A stretch of DNA of 64,000 nucleotides from NCBI GenBank assembly GCA_963931445.1, contig OZ007016.1, forward strand, positions 248,001 through 312,000, written 5' to 3'. The notes below the pieces were generated by a model that searched no databases, was not told where the DNA came from, and saw only the letters and a program-made list of their open reading frames with translations. This DNA is from CALXVA01 sp944393025. GTDB taxonomy: Bacteria > Bacillota > Clostridia > TANB77 > CAG-508. Positions 34,352 to 43,918 of the stretch are shown piece after piece (position 1 is the stretch's first letter; each line of letters begins with the position of its first letter). Position numbers and translations under genes: made by a program.

Positions 34352-35548
34352 TTAAAAACCAATTATTTCATTATACATATCAATAGCAAATTTATCAGTC
34401 ATACCAGATATATATGTAATTATGGCAAGATAATAATCATTAGGATTTTCAATATCAAATAAGAATTTGTTTTTTAAATTTCTATTTGTTCTATCAGTTG
34501 AAAAATTATTAAACCATTCCGAAAATCCAGAAATAAGATTAGGATAAAATTTTAATAATTTATTTAAATTGTTAAATGTCTCTTTTCCAGAATAAGCATT
34601 TTTTAAAGTATTATATATAGTATTAATTACAAGTTCAAAAAAATGTTCAGATGGTTTTAAGATATTAGCTCTATATATGTATTCATAATTAAATTTTTTA
34701 ATTGTATTCATAAGTTCTAAACCATGAGAAGAAAAGCATAATCCTTTTTCTGGACTTGAATTTTGACATAAATCATAAATTAAAGTATTCATAATAACTG
34801 TATTATTAATAATAGTATTATTATATTTTAGCGATTTATGTAATTCTTCTAAATTTTCATCTAATAATCCTAAAGATAGAGCATCTTCAATATCTCTTCC
34901 AATATAAGATATCTTATCTGAAATTTTTACTACACAACCCTCCCAAGTATAAGGAGAAAATTGATTTGGATATTTATAATCTACTAGATTTATAAACTCA
35001 TTTCTAGGTTTAAGTGAATTTTCGTCAATTTCACCACAATGAGAAATAATACCATCTCGAACAGCATAAGTTAAATTTAAATTTTGTTTATAACCTTCAT
35101 TATCTTCTAAAAGTTCAATACAATCAACAAAAAACAGACCATTTTTTTCATGCCAAAAAGATGAATTTAAATCTCTTTTACAAATATCATTTAAAATTTT
35201 TTCTCCTTTATGACCAAAAGGGCTATGACCTAAATCATGAGCTACAGAAATAGCTCTAGTAAGTTCAGTGTTTAAACCTAAATAATTTGCAATTGTATAA
35301 CTAATAGACTCAACATGGTTAACATGTTCTATTCGAGTGCAAATATGGTCATTTTGTGGAGAATAAAATACTTGTGTTTTATGTTTTAATCTCCTATAAG
35401 CATTACTATGTAATATTCTAGTATAATCCCTTCCAAATTCAGAACGAATATCATTATTTCGTGAATATAGCGGAGATATACGAGAAATCATATTATTCCA
35501 ATTTTCATTTTTTTCGTTGGAACAATTAAAAGAAAAAGCATTTTTCAT
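34352..35548 (-). CDS. dgt: dGTPase-like HD-domain triphosphohydrolase
   Basis: The ATG at 35548 is preferred, with GAAGGGA 12 bases upstream. An ATG at 35560 directly abuts that site. The protein of about 398 residues has the dGTPase opening (RSEFGRDYTRILHSNAYRRLKHKTQV), the HD metal site as H in TRIEHVNHVE and HDLGHSPFGHKGE, and a downstream SDKISYIGRDIEDAL. These enzymes cut dNTPs to nucleoside and triphosphate and balance dNTP pools. Its position opposite the nrd cluster fits a dNTP homeostasis neighbourhood. Confidence 0.88.
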   Translation of the reverse strand: MKNAFSFNCSNEKNENWNNMISRISPLYSRNNDIRSEFGRDYTRILHSNAYRRLKHKTQVFYSPQNDHICTRIEHVNHVESISYTIANYLGLNTELTRAISVAHDLGHSPFGHKGEKILNDICKRDLNSSFWHEKNGLFFVDCIELLEDNEGYKQNLNLTYAVRDGIISHCGEIDENSLKPRNEFINLVDYKYPNQFSPYTWEGCVVKISDKISYIGRDIEDALSLGLLDENLEELHKSLKYNNTIINNTVIMNTLIYDLCQNSSPEKGLCFSSHGLELMNTIKKFNYEYIYRANILKPSEHFFELVINTIYNTLKNAYSGKETFNNLNKLLKFYPNLISGFSEWFNNFSTDRTNRNLKNKFLFDIENPNDYYLAIITYISGMTDKFAIDMYNEIIGF

Positions 35549-35560
35549 ATTTATATACAT

Positions 35561-36129
35561 TCCCTTCTAAGTATAAATCTAGTAAAAAAGGTTACAAGCA
35601 TTAATATTTTTAAAAATTCTTTAAGTTAGAAATTTAAATCAGCAAACTAAAGGATTACTAAAGGCAATTAGTTCTTGACTAGATTTACATTCATAATAAA
35701 TTTTAACATTATCTCCTAAAAATAATAACAATTAATATAAAAATAGTCAATGAAAATCAAATAATAATACTCTTAAAATGCAAAAACTCAAATAAATAAC
35801 TTCTTAAATAGATATTCTAAATTTTTAATATACTTAACAGTAAATTTTGCAAAACAAAAAAAGCGGTCAAGTAAAAAGTTAAATGCAATTTTGTAAAGTA
35901 AATGCAATTTGTACGATTAAATGCAGTTTAAAAGCAATATTTTTAGCTTAAAGTATTGCTTTTTTCTAGTTTATTTTGTAAAATTAAAGTATAAAAACAA
36001 AAAAAGCGAACAAATTTTTGAAAAAAGTATTGACAAAATATAAAAATAAGTATAAAATAATACAAACAAAAGTTCAGAAAATGCAGAACAAAAAATAGTA
36101 TTAAAATATAATGTTAGGAGGCTTATTCT
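35561..36129. other. Gene-free stretch with a terminator and a promoter
   Basis: No gene is visible in these 569 bases. AAAAGCAATA/TATTGCTTTT at about 35931-35965 is a hairpin followed by T's. Before it, the segment TAAATGCA occurs three times (35880-35930), and AAAAAGTTAAATGCA recurs at about 63724 near the window end. A consensus promoter, TTGACA (36030-36035) and TAAAAT (36053-36058) with a 17-base spacer, serves the gene at 36130. Confidence 0.6.
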
Positions 36130-36627
36130 ATGAAAACAGTTAGAAATAAATCAATAAAAATGGTTAAAATATTTGGGGTAAATTATGAGTTAAAATTATT
36201 ATATAAATACATTAAAAATCCAAAACTAAATTTAAAAGAAAATGAAATTGAAATAAGTCTTCCAAGCAAATATAAAAAAATAAATAATGATTCAATAATA
36301 GAAATATTATTAGAAAAAATGTATGAAGCAATAGCAAAAAAAGAATTAGAAGTTATAATGGAAAAAGTAAGAACTACTTTAAAATTTGCACCAGAAGATT
36401 ATAAAATATTAAAATTAGATAAGAGATTAGGAAAATGCATTGCAAATAAATTAGTTATAAATCCAGAAATAGTAAAATATAGAAAAGAAATAATTGAATA
36501 TGTAATATTTTATGAGTTTTGTTGTTTAAAAATAAGAAAAAGTAGTAAAAAATTTTATGAAATTATAAAACAATATATGCCAAATTATGAAAACTATGAA
36601 TATGAATTAATAGGAATTCAATATTAA
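36130..36627 (+). CDS. Degenerate YgjP/DUF45-type metallopeptidase homologue
   Basis: This 165-residue protein starts after AGGAGG. Its second half aligns by eye with the YgjP/WLM zinc peptidases: LDKRLGKCIANKLVINPEIVKY, then EYVIFYEFCCLKIRK, then SSKKFYEIIKQYMPNY. Active members have HELCHL...HSKKF. Here the first His is Y128, the second is C132 and the third is S138, while the catalytic-site Glu129 remains. All metal ligands are therefore lost although the fold elements and spacing persist, pointing to a non-catalytic protein. It has its own good promoter and no frame damage. The partner or role is unknown. Confidence 0.65.
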   Translation: MKTVRNKSIKMVKIFGVNYELKLLYKYIKNPKLNLKENEIEISLPSKYKKINNDSIIEILLEKMYEAIAKKELEVIMEKVRTTLKFAPEDYKILKLDKRLGKCIANKLVINPEIVKYRKEIIEYVIFYEFCCLKIRKSSKKFYEIIKQYMPNYENYEYELIGIQY

Positions 36628-37106
36628 ATGATGTAGAATATGCATCTTCTACATCAGAAAATAATAGTGTACACCTCACATACTAATAAAAAATTACAAT
36701 ACATTTATTATAACTAGGTAATATAAAATAAATTGTAAATATTATAAAAGAATAGTATGTTTAAATGAAATTAAGAATAAAATATAAAAAGAAATAAAAT
36801 TAAAATTGAATAAAATTTAAATGAAAAAATTATATTTATGAAAAAAAGGTATGGCCATACCAAAATTAAAAACAATTGTATAAAATAAAGGTATAAATAA
36901 ATTATACGATACAATCTTTAGAAAAGCAATAAAATTAACATAAAATATAAAATTTGCTAAAAAAGATGTTATGTTTTGTCGAAGCATGTAAATTTCTATA
37001 AAGATATATAAATTTTTAAAAAGAATAAAAATCAAACCTACTATTATATAGCAGGTTTGATTTTTATAATTTATATATTTTTATATAATATTACTTAATT
37101 TGGTAA
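36628..37106. other. Gene-free stretch with two hairpins
   Basis: No credible gene lies here. TGATGTAGAA/TTCTACATCA (about 36629-36656) is a hairpin just after the YgjP-like gene. AAAAATCAAACCT (37027-37039) and AGGTTTGATTTTT (37053-37065) form a terminator for the leftward gene ending at 37107. The rest is AT-rich low-complexity sequence. Confidence 0.6.
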
Positions 37107-38348
37107 TTATTTAAGTACTATTTCCTCATATTTTTTAGCAGCTATTTCTGGATTATATGGTCCATTAAAATCTTTTATAGGACAAAATTCTTCTTCAGCA
37201 TTTACTCGTAATAGAGCAATATCTTTAAAATATGAAAAAGCATCAAAAACAAATTGTTCAAATTTGTATATATTAGGACTATCAGGAACTTGCTTCATAC
37301 CTTCTGAATTAACAAAAGGGTTTTTTCTAAAAGCTCTATGATAAGGTAATTTTACATCTGACATAGATTTAATTGCTTTTAAGCTAAATAAATGTGCTAA
37401 CATATTTTTTTCTCTATACAAGTATTTTCCTTTTTTGTCTTGTATTAAAGAAATTTGTTCAGTAAAATTCTCACAATCTACAATAGATGGCTTTCCATTT
37501 TTTCTAGCAAATACCCAAGATAAATCTTTAGGATTTTCTTTAAATAATGTTTTAGAACCTATTTCAAGTTTTGAATTTATAGTATAACCAATAAAAATAG
37601 GGTCTAATGGATCTAATAATACATTATCAATTCCACTAATAAATAACCATTGTAATTTTCTATTTTCCATATCTTTTATTAAGTTAGCTCTTTTCAAAGA
37701 AGAAAATAAATTTCCGTTGCCATTAGATGCCATATTAATTTTATATATTTCAGATAATACAAGTTTACCATTTATATCTATAATAGGCATATTTTCTTGA
37801 GTAAAAAATATAATATTACTTCTATCATAATTAAAAAAATTATTCTTTTCAAAAAAAGTAATGGTATCAAAATAATTATTTGTACTTGTCATTATGTACC
37901 AAGGAATTGAAATTTTATATTTCAAAGAATATTTTTTTAAATAATCACATAAAATTTCAAATAAAGACTTTTTAGGATTAGTATCTAAACAAAAAGTCCC
38001 TTTTGGTCCATTAAAACCAAGTCTTGATCCTTGACCACCAGCTAAAGTTATTACTCCAACTTTTCCTAATTTTATAGCTTTAGTTCCTAAACTAATATAT
38101 TGTTTTTTCTTACTATAGGTTAAGTCCGATTTAATAGTATAATCTAAAGGCTCAATATTTTCAGTAGAATCTAGTACATCAAATTTTGATTTTTCATATA
38201 AATTCAATATCTCTTTAAAATTTAAATTTAAAATTTGATTAAGTAAATTATTTTTTTGGGATTCTGTAAGTTCAGAGTAAAAATGTAGTAAATGTTCTTG
38301 AGAATATTCTTTTAAAATTTTTTGTGCATTACTCAGTTTATCTTCCAT
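37107..38348 (-). CDS. UDPGP-family UTP-sugar-1-phosphate uridylyltransferase
   Basis: This 413-residue protein has the nucleotide-binding signature LAGGQGSRLGFNGPKGTF, characteristic of the eukaryotic-type UDPGP family (UDP-N-acetylglucosamine pyrophosphorylase / UDP-sugar pyrophosphorylase), with WLFISGIDNVLLDPLDPIFIGY further on carrying the metal-binding Asp. It makes a UDP-sugar from UTP and a sugar 1-phosphate. The sugar (GlcNAc, Glc or Gal) cannot be told from the sequence. It is not of the bacterial GalU or GlmU fold type. It follows the phosphoesterase gene by 24 bases on the same strand. Confidence 0.88.
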   Translation of the reverse strand: MEDKLSNAQKILKEYSQEHLLHFYSELTESQKNNLLNQILNLNFKEILNLYEKSKFDVLDSTENIEPLDYTIKSDLTYSKKKQYISLGTKAIKLGKVGVITLAGGQGSRLGFNGPKGTFCLDTNPKKSLFEILCDYLKKYSLKYKISIPWYIMTSTNNYFDTITFFEKNNFFNYDRSNIIFFTQENMPIIDINGKLVLSEIYKINMASNGNGNLFSSLKRANLIKDMENRKLQWLFISGIDNVLLDPLDPIFIGYTINSKLEIGSKTLFKENPKDLSWVFARKNGKPSIVDCENFTEQISLIQDKKGKYLYREKNMLAHLFSLKAIKSMSDVKLPYHRAFRKNPFVNSEGMKQVPDSPNIYKFEQFVFDAFSYFKDIALLRVNAEEEFCPIKDFNGPYNPEIAAKKYEEIVLK

Positions 38349-38372
38349 ACAATTACCTTCTTTTCATATTTA

Positions 38373-39182
38373 TTATTTTGAATTTATGTAATTTGTTGCA
38401 CTTCGTAATTCTGTTATAATTTTTTCCTTATTTGGTATATTTGATTTTTCTATAAGTTGAACTTCAGCTTCTATATCATAAGGAAGTCGCACCAAATTAA
38501 AACTTATAGAAGAAAGTTCTCTACTATCAAAAATTCCTTCTAATATAATATATGATGCAACGGTAGAAAATTTATTAGTTTCATCAAAAAAATTATTATT
38601 TAGCATTTCAATTGGCATTCCTACACTACCAGGATTAAATATAGTCTTGTTACGACATCTAAAAATATTTGGAGTGTGAATATGACCATAGCCTACAATA
38701 TCAGGTGTTGGATCAGAGTCACATTTTCCAATAAATTTAGTATTTTTAAATAAATCCATAGCATCATAAATTTCTGAACTAGAATATACAGTATTTTTAT
38801 TTGAAAACATCGGATTGAATACATAATCCAAAGCAAAAGGAGAAGCATGGAATAATCTTATTAAATAACCACTCATATAAAAATCATAATATATAGGTAA
38901 GTTATATATAAAATTAGCTCTTTCTTCACCAATTAAATCTCTAGTCCAGTATTTGCCCTTAGGAACATTTGGTCTTGTTAAAGATTCATCACAATTACCT
39001 TTTAAAATTATTTCACATTTTTTTCTAAGTAAATCTATAACTAAATCAGAATTACAACCTCTATAAATACTATCTCCTAAGCAAAATATTTTAGATATAT
39101 TCCTAGATTCAATATCATTAATTACAGCTTTTAGAGCAGTTATATTTCCATGTACATCAGATATAATTGCAATTTTGTCCAT
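38373..39182 (-). CDS. Calcineurin-type metallophosphoesterase
   Basis: This 269-residue protein shows the five motifs of the fold: ISDVHGN, LGDSIYRG, LKGNCDES, a His in FHASPF and YGHIHTPNIF with FNPGSVGMP. These bind two metals and cut phosphomono- or diesters. It resembles the YfcE/MJ0936-like bacterial group but is longer than the usual 160-180 residues, with extra C-terminal elements. The AGGAGG site is 6 bases from the ATG. It is probably co-transcribed with the UDPGP gene. Confidence 0.85.
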   Translation of the reverse strand: MDKIAIISDVHGNITALKAVINDIESRNISKIFCLGDSIYRGCNSDLVIDLLRKKCEIILKGNCDESLTRPNVPKGKYWTRDLIGEERANFIYNLPIYYDFYMSGYLIRLFHASPFALDYVFNPMFSNKNTVYSSSEIYDAMDLFKNTKFIGKCDSDPTPDIVGYGHIHTPNIFRCRNKTIFNPGSVGMPIEMLNNNFFDETNKFSTVASYIILEGIFDSRELSSISFNLVRLPYDIEAEVQLIEKSNIPNKEKIITELRSATNYINSK

Positions 39183-39312
39183 TGTTGCACCTCCTAATTT
39201 GTAATATTATATTACAGTAGAACAATAATTTCAATATTTATATAATAAAATAACACTTGAAAAAAAATAGTATATTATATATAATAACTATGCTTGAAAG
39301 AAGGGAAATAAA

Positions 39313-40272
39313 ATGTTAAAGAATATTGGTAATACTCCAATGATAAAAATAATATATAAAAATGGAGATAATTTAAATTATATTTATACAAAATTAGAAT
39401 ACTATAATCCAACAGGAAGTATAAAAGATAGAGTCGCATATTACATGATAGATAATGCAAAAAAAAGAAATATACTAAAAGAAAATATGCCAATTGTTGA
39501 AGCAACTAGTGGAAATATGGGAATATCTTTATCTGCATTAGGTGCATATTATAATCATCCAGTATATATTTTTATGCCAGACTGGGTAAGTAAAGAGAGA
39601 GTGAAATTAATTGAAAACTTTGGCGGAATAGTAACATTAATTTCAAGGGAAAAGGGAGGATTTAAAGAATGCTTATTAGAAGCTAAAAAATTTGCAGAAG
39701 AAAATAATGGATTTTTAACTAGACAATTTTCAAATACAGATAATATATTAGCACATTATCAAACAACAGGGGAAGAAATAATAAAACAGCTTCCAGAAGG
39801 AGTAAGTGCATTTTTATCTGGAGTTGGAACAGGTGGAACAATAATGGGAGTTGGAAAAAAACTAAAAAATTATAATAAGAACATAAATATTGTTGCAATA
39901 GAACCTGATAAGATGCCATTAATTTCTAAAAATAAAACGATAGGTAATCATAAAATAGAAGGAATTGGTGATGACTTTATCCCAGATTTACTTGATAAAA
40001 GCCTATTAGATGAAGTTTTATTAGTTAATGATGAAGATGCAATAAATATGAGTAGGAGATTATCTAAAGAATTAGGACTAGGTGTTGGAATATCATCAGG
40101 TGCAAATATAATTGCAAGTATAATGTATCAAGAAAAAACAAACAAACCAGTTGTCACAGTATTCCCTGATGATAATAAAAAATATTTGAGTACAGAATTA
40201 TCTGACCAAATAAATAACAATATAAAATTTGTATCAAATAAAATTAAACTAATAGATTACGAAGTTATTTAA
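39313..40272 (+). CDS. PLP-dependent cysteine synthase-family enzyme
   Basis: This 319-residue protein is of the CysK/CBS fold. The PLP lysine is in PTGSIKDRVA, the substrate loop is TSGNMGIS, and the phosphate clamp is GVGTGGTIMGVG. The opening LKNIGNTPM is also family-typical. It makes cysteine (or a related beta-substituted alanine) from O-acetylserine and sulfide. In active CysK the asparagine loop normally reads TSGNTG, and the Met here is a mild deviation. It is divergent from the phosphoesterase gene and monocistronic. Confidence 0.88.
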   Translation: MLKNIGNTPMIKIIYKNGDNLNYIYTKLEYYNPTGSIKDRVAYYMIDNAKKRNILKENMPIVEATSGNMGISLSALGAYYNHPVYIFMPDWVSKERVKLIENFGGIVTLISREKGGFKECLLEAKKFAEENNGFLTRQFSNTDNILAHYQTTGEEIIKQLPEGVSAFLSGVGTGGTIMGVGKKLKNYNKNINIVAIEPDKMPLISKNKTIGNHKIEGIGDDFIPDLLDKSLLDEVLLVNDEDAINMSRRLSKELGLGVGISSGANIIASIMYQEKTNKPVVTVFPDDNKKYLSTELSDQINNNIKFVSNKIKLIDYEVI

Positions 40273-40347
40273 TAGATATTTTAAACTTTTAATATACTAA
40301 ATCGTAACAATATATTAAAATAAGATATATAAAACCAAAATCCAGTA

Positions 40348-40458
40348 TTGACAAAAGTTGGAATAATAGAGTATAATAATATTTGTTCATTTATATATGA
40401 ACAAAATAAATCCCATACCAAACACTTTAAAGTGTAATACCGGAAGGAGGGGAATAAA
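40348..40458 (+). promoter_or_regulatory. rpsU promoter and structured leader
   Basis: TTGACA (40348-40353) and TATAAT (40372-40377) with an 18-base spacer start a leader of about 75 bases. It contains a hairpin GTTCAT/ATGAAC near 40385-40402 and a 14-bp palindrome ACACTTTAAAGTGT shortly before the GGAAGGAGGGG site. It could hold an autoregulatory element for S21. Confidence 0.65.
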
Positions 40459-40629
40459 ATGTCAGAAGTTAAAGTTAATAATGGAAATATAGAAGATGCT
40501 TTAAAAAGATTTAAAAGGCAATGTGCAAGAAATGGAGTTTTGCAAGAAGTAAGAAAAAGAGAACACTATGAAAAGCCAAGTGTAAAAAGAAAGAAAAAAT
40601 CAGAGGCTGCAAGAAAAAGAAAATTTTAA
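40459..40629 (+). CDS. rpsU: 30S ribosomal protein S21
   Basis: This short 56-codon gene starts at ATG 40459 after a very strong GGAAGGAGGGG site. The product begins MSEVKVNNGNIEDALKRFKR, contains the family's RQCARNGVLQEVRKREHYEK-type core and ends in a basic SEAARKRKF tail, all hallmarks of bacterial S21, which helps the small subunit select mRNA starts. In Firmicutes it is often near yqeY, but here a terminator (40647-40676) isolates it from the M16 peptidase genes. Confidence 0.96.
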   Translation: MSEVKVNNGNIEDALKRFKRQCARNGVLQEVRKREHYEKPSVKRKKKSEAARKRKF

Positions 40630-40646
40630 TATATTAATAAAAAGAG

Positions 40647-40676
40647 CAAATATGAAAATATCATATTTGTTTTTTA
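40647..40676 (+). terminator. rpsU terminator
   Basis: CAAATATGA (40647-40655) and TCATATTTG (40661-40669) form a 9-bp stem followed by TTTTTTATTTT. Confidence 0.85.
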
Positions 40677-40745
40677 TTTTGTTTTTATTTAATAAATCTT
40701 AAAAAATATGATAAAATAATAAAGAAAAGAAATGGAGGTATTTTT

Positions 40746-42020
40746 ATGAATTATAGCAAACAAGAAATAAAAAAAGGAATTGATCTTCATATAATAAATA
40801 CAAATAAATTTAAAACGAATTTATTTGCTGTATTTTTAGCAGTTCCACTATCTAGAGAAACAGTAACTAAAAACGCATTAATAACATCTATATTAAAAAG
40901 AGGAACAAATAATATACATTCACAAGAAGAAATTAGTAAAAAATTAGAAGAAATGTATGGAGCAAAATTTGATTGTGGAATAGAAAAAAATGGAGATAAT
41001 CATATAATAAAATTTTATTTAGAAACAATTAACGAAAACTTTTTGCCAGAAAAAGAAGAATTAAATAAAAAAAGTATACAAATTTTATTTGATATAATAT
41101 TTAATCCATTAATAGAAGAAAATTGTTTTAAAGAAGAATACTTTAAAAGTGAAAAAGAAAAACTAGAACAAATAATTAAATCAAAAATAGATAACAAAAG
41201 AATGTATTCATTTGAAAGATGTATAGAAGAAATGTTCAAAAATGAACCTTATGGATTATATAAATATGGTTATGTAGAGGATTTGAATAAAATAAGTAAC
41301 CAAGATTTATATAAATATTACAAAGAATTAATAAAAGAATGTAAAATAGATATATTTGCATCTGGAATATTGGAAAATAATAATATAAATAATATAGTAA
41401 ATAATAATGAACAAATAAAAATGTTAGAAGAAAGAACAGCAAATTATATAATAAATAAAGAAATTCCAAATGAAATAAATAGACTTAAAGAAAAAGTAGT
41501 AGAAGAACATTTAGAAGTAGGACAAGGAAATTTAGTTATTGGGTTATCTTCAAATAATAGAAAAGAAAATTCTAAATTTATTATGTCTGTATATAATGCA
41601 ATATTAGGTGGTGGAGCAAATTCTAAACTATTTCAAAATGTAAGAGAAAAAAATAGTTTAGCATATACTGCAGGATCTACATTTAAAAGACAAAAAAACA
41701 CTATTTTTATTAGATGTGGAATAGAAATAGATAATTATAATAAAGCAGTAGATACAATAAAAGAACAAATTGAAGATATTCAAAAGGGTAATTTTACAAA
41801 AGAAGATATAGAAAATGCTAAAAACTTAATTATATCTTCAATTAAAGGAATAAATTCTGAACAAGATACAGAAATAACATATTATTATGGACAAGAAATG
41901 TCAGATAAATTTATAAGTATTGAAGAATATATAGAAAAAATTAATAATATTAGTAAAGAAGATATAATTGAAGTTGCATCAAATATTTGGATAAATACAG
42001 TATATTTTTTAAGAAATTAA
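40746..42020 (+). CDS. M16 peptidase-like protein, YfmF type (no zinc motif)
   Basis: This 424-residue protein has the M16 (insulinase/MPP) fold pattern, with EEISKKLEEMYGAKFDCGIEKNGDNH early and GGGANSKLFQNVREKNSLAYTAGS in the second half. The HxxEH zinc motif is absent, as in the YfmF half of the paired YfmF-YfmH proteases. In such pairs this partner shapes the chamber while the other cuts. The active partner is encoded downstream at 42201, which supports a heterodimer. The ribosome binding site is TGGAGG. Confidence 0.85.
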   Translation: MNYSKQEIKKGIDLHIINTNKFKTNLFAVFLAVPLSRETVTKNALITSILKRGTNNIHSQEEISKKLEEMYGAKFDCGIEKNGDNHIIKFYLETINENFLPEKEELNKKSIQILFDIIFNPLIEENCFKEEYFKSEKEKLEQIIKSKIDNKRMYSFERCIEEMFKNEPYGLYKYGYVEDLNKISNQDLYKYYKELIKECKIDIFASGILENNNINNIVNNNEQIKMLEERTANYIINKEIPNEINRLKEKVVEEHLEVGQGNLVIGLSSNNRKENSKFIMSVYNAILGGGANSKLFQNVREKNSLAYTAGSTFKRQKNTIFIRCGIEIDNYNKAVDTIKEQIEDIQKGNFTKEDIENAKNLIISSIKGINSEQDTEITYYYGQEMSDKFISIEEYIEKINNISKEDIIEVASNIWINTVYFLRN

Positions 42021-42162
42021 AATTTAGTATATATGTAAAACTAAAATAAAATCTAAAAAATGAATTACAAAGCTAGAAATATTATAGAAAAACAACATTG
42101 TTCGTATAAAAAAACATTTAAGGTTTATAGGTAAAGCCAATAAAAACCTAAATATATAATAT

Positions 42163-42200
42163 AAGGAGATTGTAATATATAATATATTACTTAAATAAAA
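42163..42200 (+). promoter_or_regulatory. Hairpin between Shine-Dalgarno and start codon
   Basis: AAGGAG at 42163-42168 lies 32 bases before the ATG at 42201, too far by linear distance. A perfect hairpin (GTAATATAT at 42172-42180, ATATATTAC at 42182-42190) sits between them and could bring them closer. No other ribosome binding site is visible, and an in-frame stop lies just upstream of the ATG. Confidence 0.5.
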
Positions 42201-43481
42201 ATGAAAATAATAGAAAGTTTAAAAATAAAAGAAAAGGAATATATAGAAAAATTAGATAATGGAATGACAGTAATAATTATACCAAAACCAAATTTGGAAA
42301 AAAAATATATTATTTGGGGAACAAAATTTGGTTCTATTGATAACAGATTTATTGTAAAAGATTCAGAAGAAGTAATTATACCAGATGGTGTGGCACATTT
42401 TTTAGAACATAAAATGTTTGAACAACCAGATGGAACTAATAGTTTAGATACATTAATGGCACTGGGCTTAGATGCAAATGCATATACAACCAATGATCAT
42501 ACTGCATATTTATTTGAATGTACTGAAAATTTTTATGAAGGTCTAGATGAATTAATGAATTATGTGCAACATCCATATTTTACACAAGAAAATGTTGAAA
42601 AAGAAAAAGGGATTATTAGCCAAGAAATAAAAATGTATGATGATGAACCAGCATGGAGACTATATATGAATGCAATGGATTGTATGTATGAAAAAAATCC
42701 TATTAAAATAGATATAGCAGGAAGTGTAGATTCAATTAAAAAAATTACTCCTGATATATTATATAAATGCTATAATACATTTTATAATCCTTCTAATATG
42801 ATTATGGTTATATGTGGGAATTTTGAACTAGAAAAAATAATTGAGGAAATAAAAAATAGATTAGTATCAACAAAAGAAGAACAACAAATAAAGAGAATTT
42901 ATCCAGAAAAAGAAAGTAAAATAAATAAAAAATTTAAAGAAATTGAAATGGAGGTAAGCATACCTTTATTTGCAATAGGATTTAGAGATTTTATAGAAGA
43001 ATATAATACAGAGGAGATTGTAAAAAAACACATAGCAATAGAAATATTATTAAACATGATTATTGGAGAAAGTTCTAATGCTTACAAAGAGTTATATGAA
43101 AAAGGAAACTTAATTTCGGAACCAGATATGGATTATGAATTTAGTAAAGAATATGCTCACATATTAATATCTGGAAGGTCAAAAGAACCTAATTTAGTAA
43201 GAGAAAAGATAGAAGAAACAATTAATCAATATTTAAATAATGGATTAAATGAAGAACATTTTAATAGAATTAAGAAAAAAATATATGGAGATTATGTTTC
43301 AGAGTACAATAGTGTTGGAGATATAGCTAGAATGTTTTTAGCAGATAAGATTAAAGATATAGATAGTTTTGATTATATAGAAAAATATAATTGTGTGACA
43401 AAAGAATATACTGAATCAGTTTTGAAAAATGTCTTTAAAACAGATAATATGGTAATGTCTGTCGTGAGAAACAAAAAATAA
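42201..43481 (+). CDS. M16 zinc peptidase, YfmH type
   Basis: This 426-residue protein has the inverted zinc motif HFLEHKMFE (HxxEH), followed about 75 residues later by the second Glu in EKEKGIISQEIKMYDDEP. The end (CVTKEYTESVLKNVF) fits the family. It is the active half of a YfmF/YfmH-type pair with the gene at 40746, probably degrading peptides in the cytoplasm or at the membrane. A 180-base gap with a hairpin and a distant ribosome binding site separates the two genes. Confidence 0.88.
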   Translation: MKIIESLKIKEKEYIEKLDNGMTVIIIPKPNLEKKYIIWGTKFGSIDNRFIVKDSEEVIIPDGVAHFLEHKMFEQPDGTNSLDTLMALGLDANAYTTNDHTAYLFECTENFYEGLDELMNYVQHPYFTQENVEKEKGIISQEIKMYDDEPAWRLYMNAMDCMYEKNPIKIDIAGSVDSIKKITPDILYKCYNTFYNPSNMIMVICGNFELEKIIEEIKNRLVSTKEEQQIKRIYPEKESKINKKFKEIEMEVSIPLFAIGFRDFIEEYNTEEIVKKHIAIEILLNMIIGESSNAYKELYEKGNLISEPDMDYEFSKEYAHILISGRSKEPNLVREKIEETINQYLNNGLNEEHFNRIKKKIYGDYVSEYNSVGDIARMFLADKIKDIDSFDYIEKYNCVTKEYTESVLKNVFKTDNMVMSVVRNKK

Positions 43482-43628
43482 AAAACATGTGTTGAAAAAT
43501 GTCGAAAAAAATCATACGAAAAACAACATAAAGTGCTTAAAATCAACAAAAACATATTGACTCACTTGTAAAAATATGGTATTTTTAAAATATACAAAAG
43601 AGAAAATGTTAAAAAGGAGAGTGGTCTT

Positions 43629-43817
43629 ATGTTAAATGATGAAATTTGTAAATTAAGAGAAGAATTAAATACTAGTATAATTAGTGGAGCAGACTATGAA
43701 ATAACCTATAGAATAAGTGTAGAGTTGGATCAATTAATTGCGGAATATTATAAAGTGGAATTAGAAATAGAAAATGGAAAAATAAAAAGAGAAAAAAATA
43801 GGCTAGCTCAAATATAA
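43629..43817 (+). CDS. Spo0E-like aspartyl-phosphate phosphatase
   Basis: This 62-residue protein starts after AAAAGGAGAG. It has the two-helix Spo0E pattern: EICKLREELNTSI, a turn, then YRISVELDQLIAEYYKV with the SxxxD signature (S-V-E-L-D). Spo0E proteins dephosphorylate Spo0A-P and delay sporulation. A Spo0A-like regulator is encoded at 9121-9840. It is monocistronic, with a long terminator-like hairpin 50 bases downstream. Confidence 0.85.
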   Translation: MLNDEICKLREELNTSIISGADYEITYRISVELDQLIAEYYKVELEIENGKIKREKNRLAQI

Positions 43818-43866
43818 AAAATCCATATTTAATAAACAATCAACATAAAAGTATATAATTTGAAAG

Positions 43867-43918
43867 ATAAGGTTGGAAGTGCTATAATATAAAGTATAGT
43901 ACTACCAACCTTATTTTT
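43867..43918 (+). terminator. Long hairpin terminator
   Basis: ATAAGGTTGG (43867-43876) and CCAACCTTAT (43905-43914) plus inner AGTGCTATA/TATAGTACT make a stem of about 19 bp followed by TTTTTT. It ends the Spo0E-like transcript upstream of the IS-split gene. Confidence 0.85.

Noticed and set aside
36817..37035. Leftward hydrophobic frame of 72 codons
   Set aside because: No ribosome binding site, runs into a terminator, and the composition is what AT-rich noncoding DNA gives in six frames.
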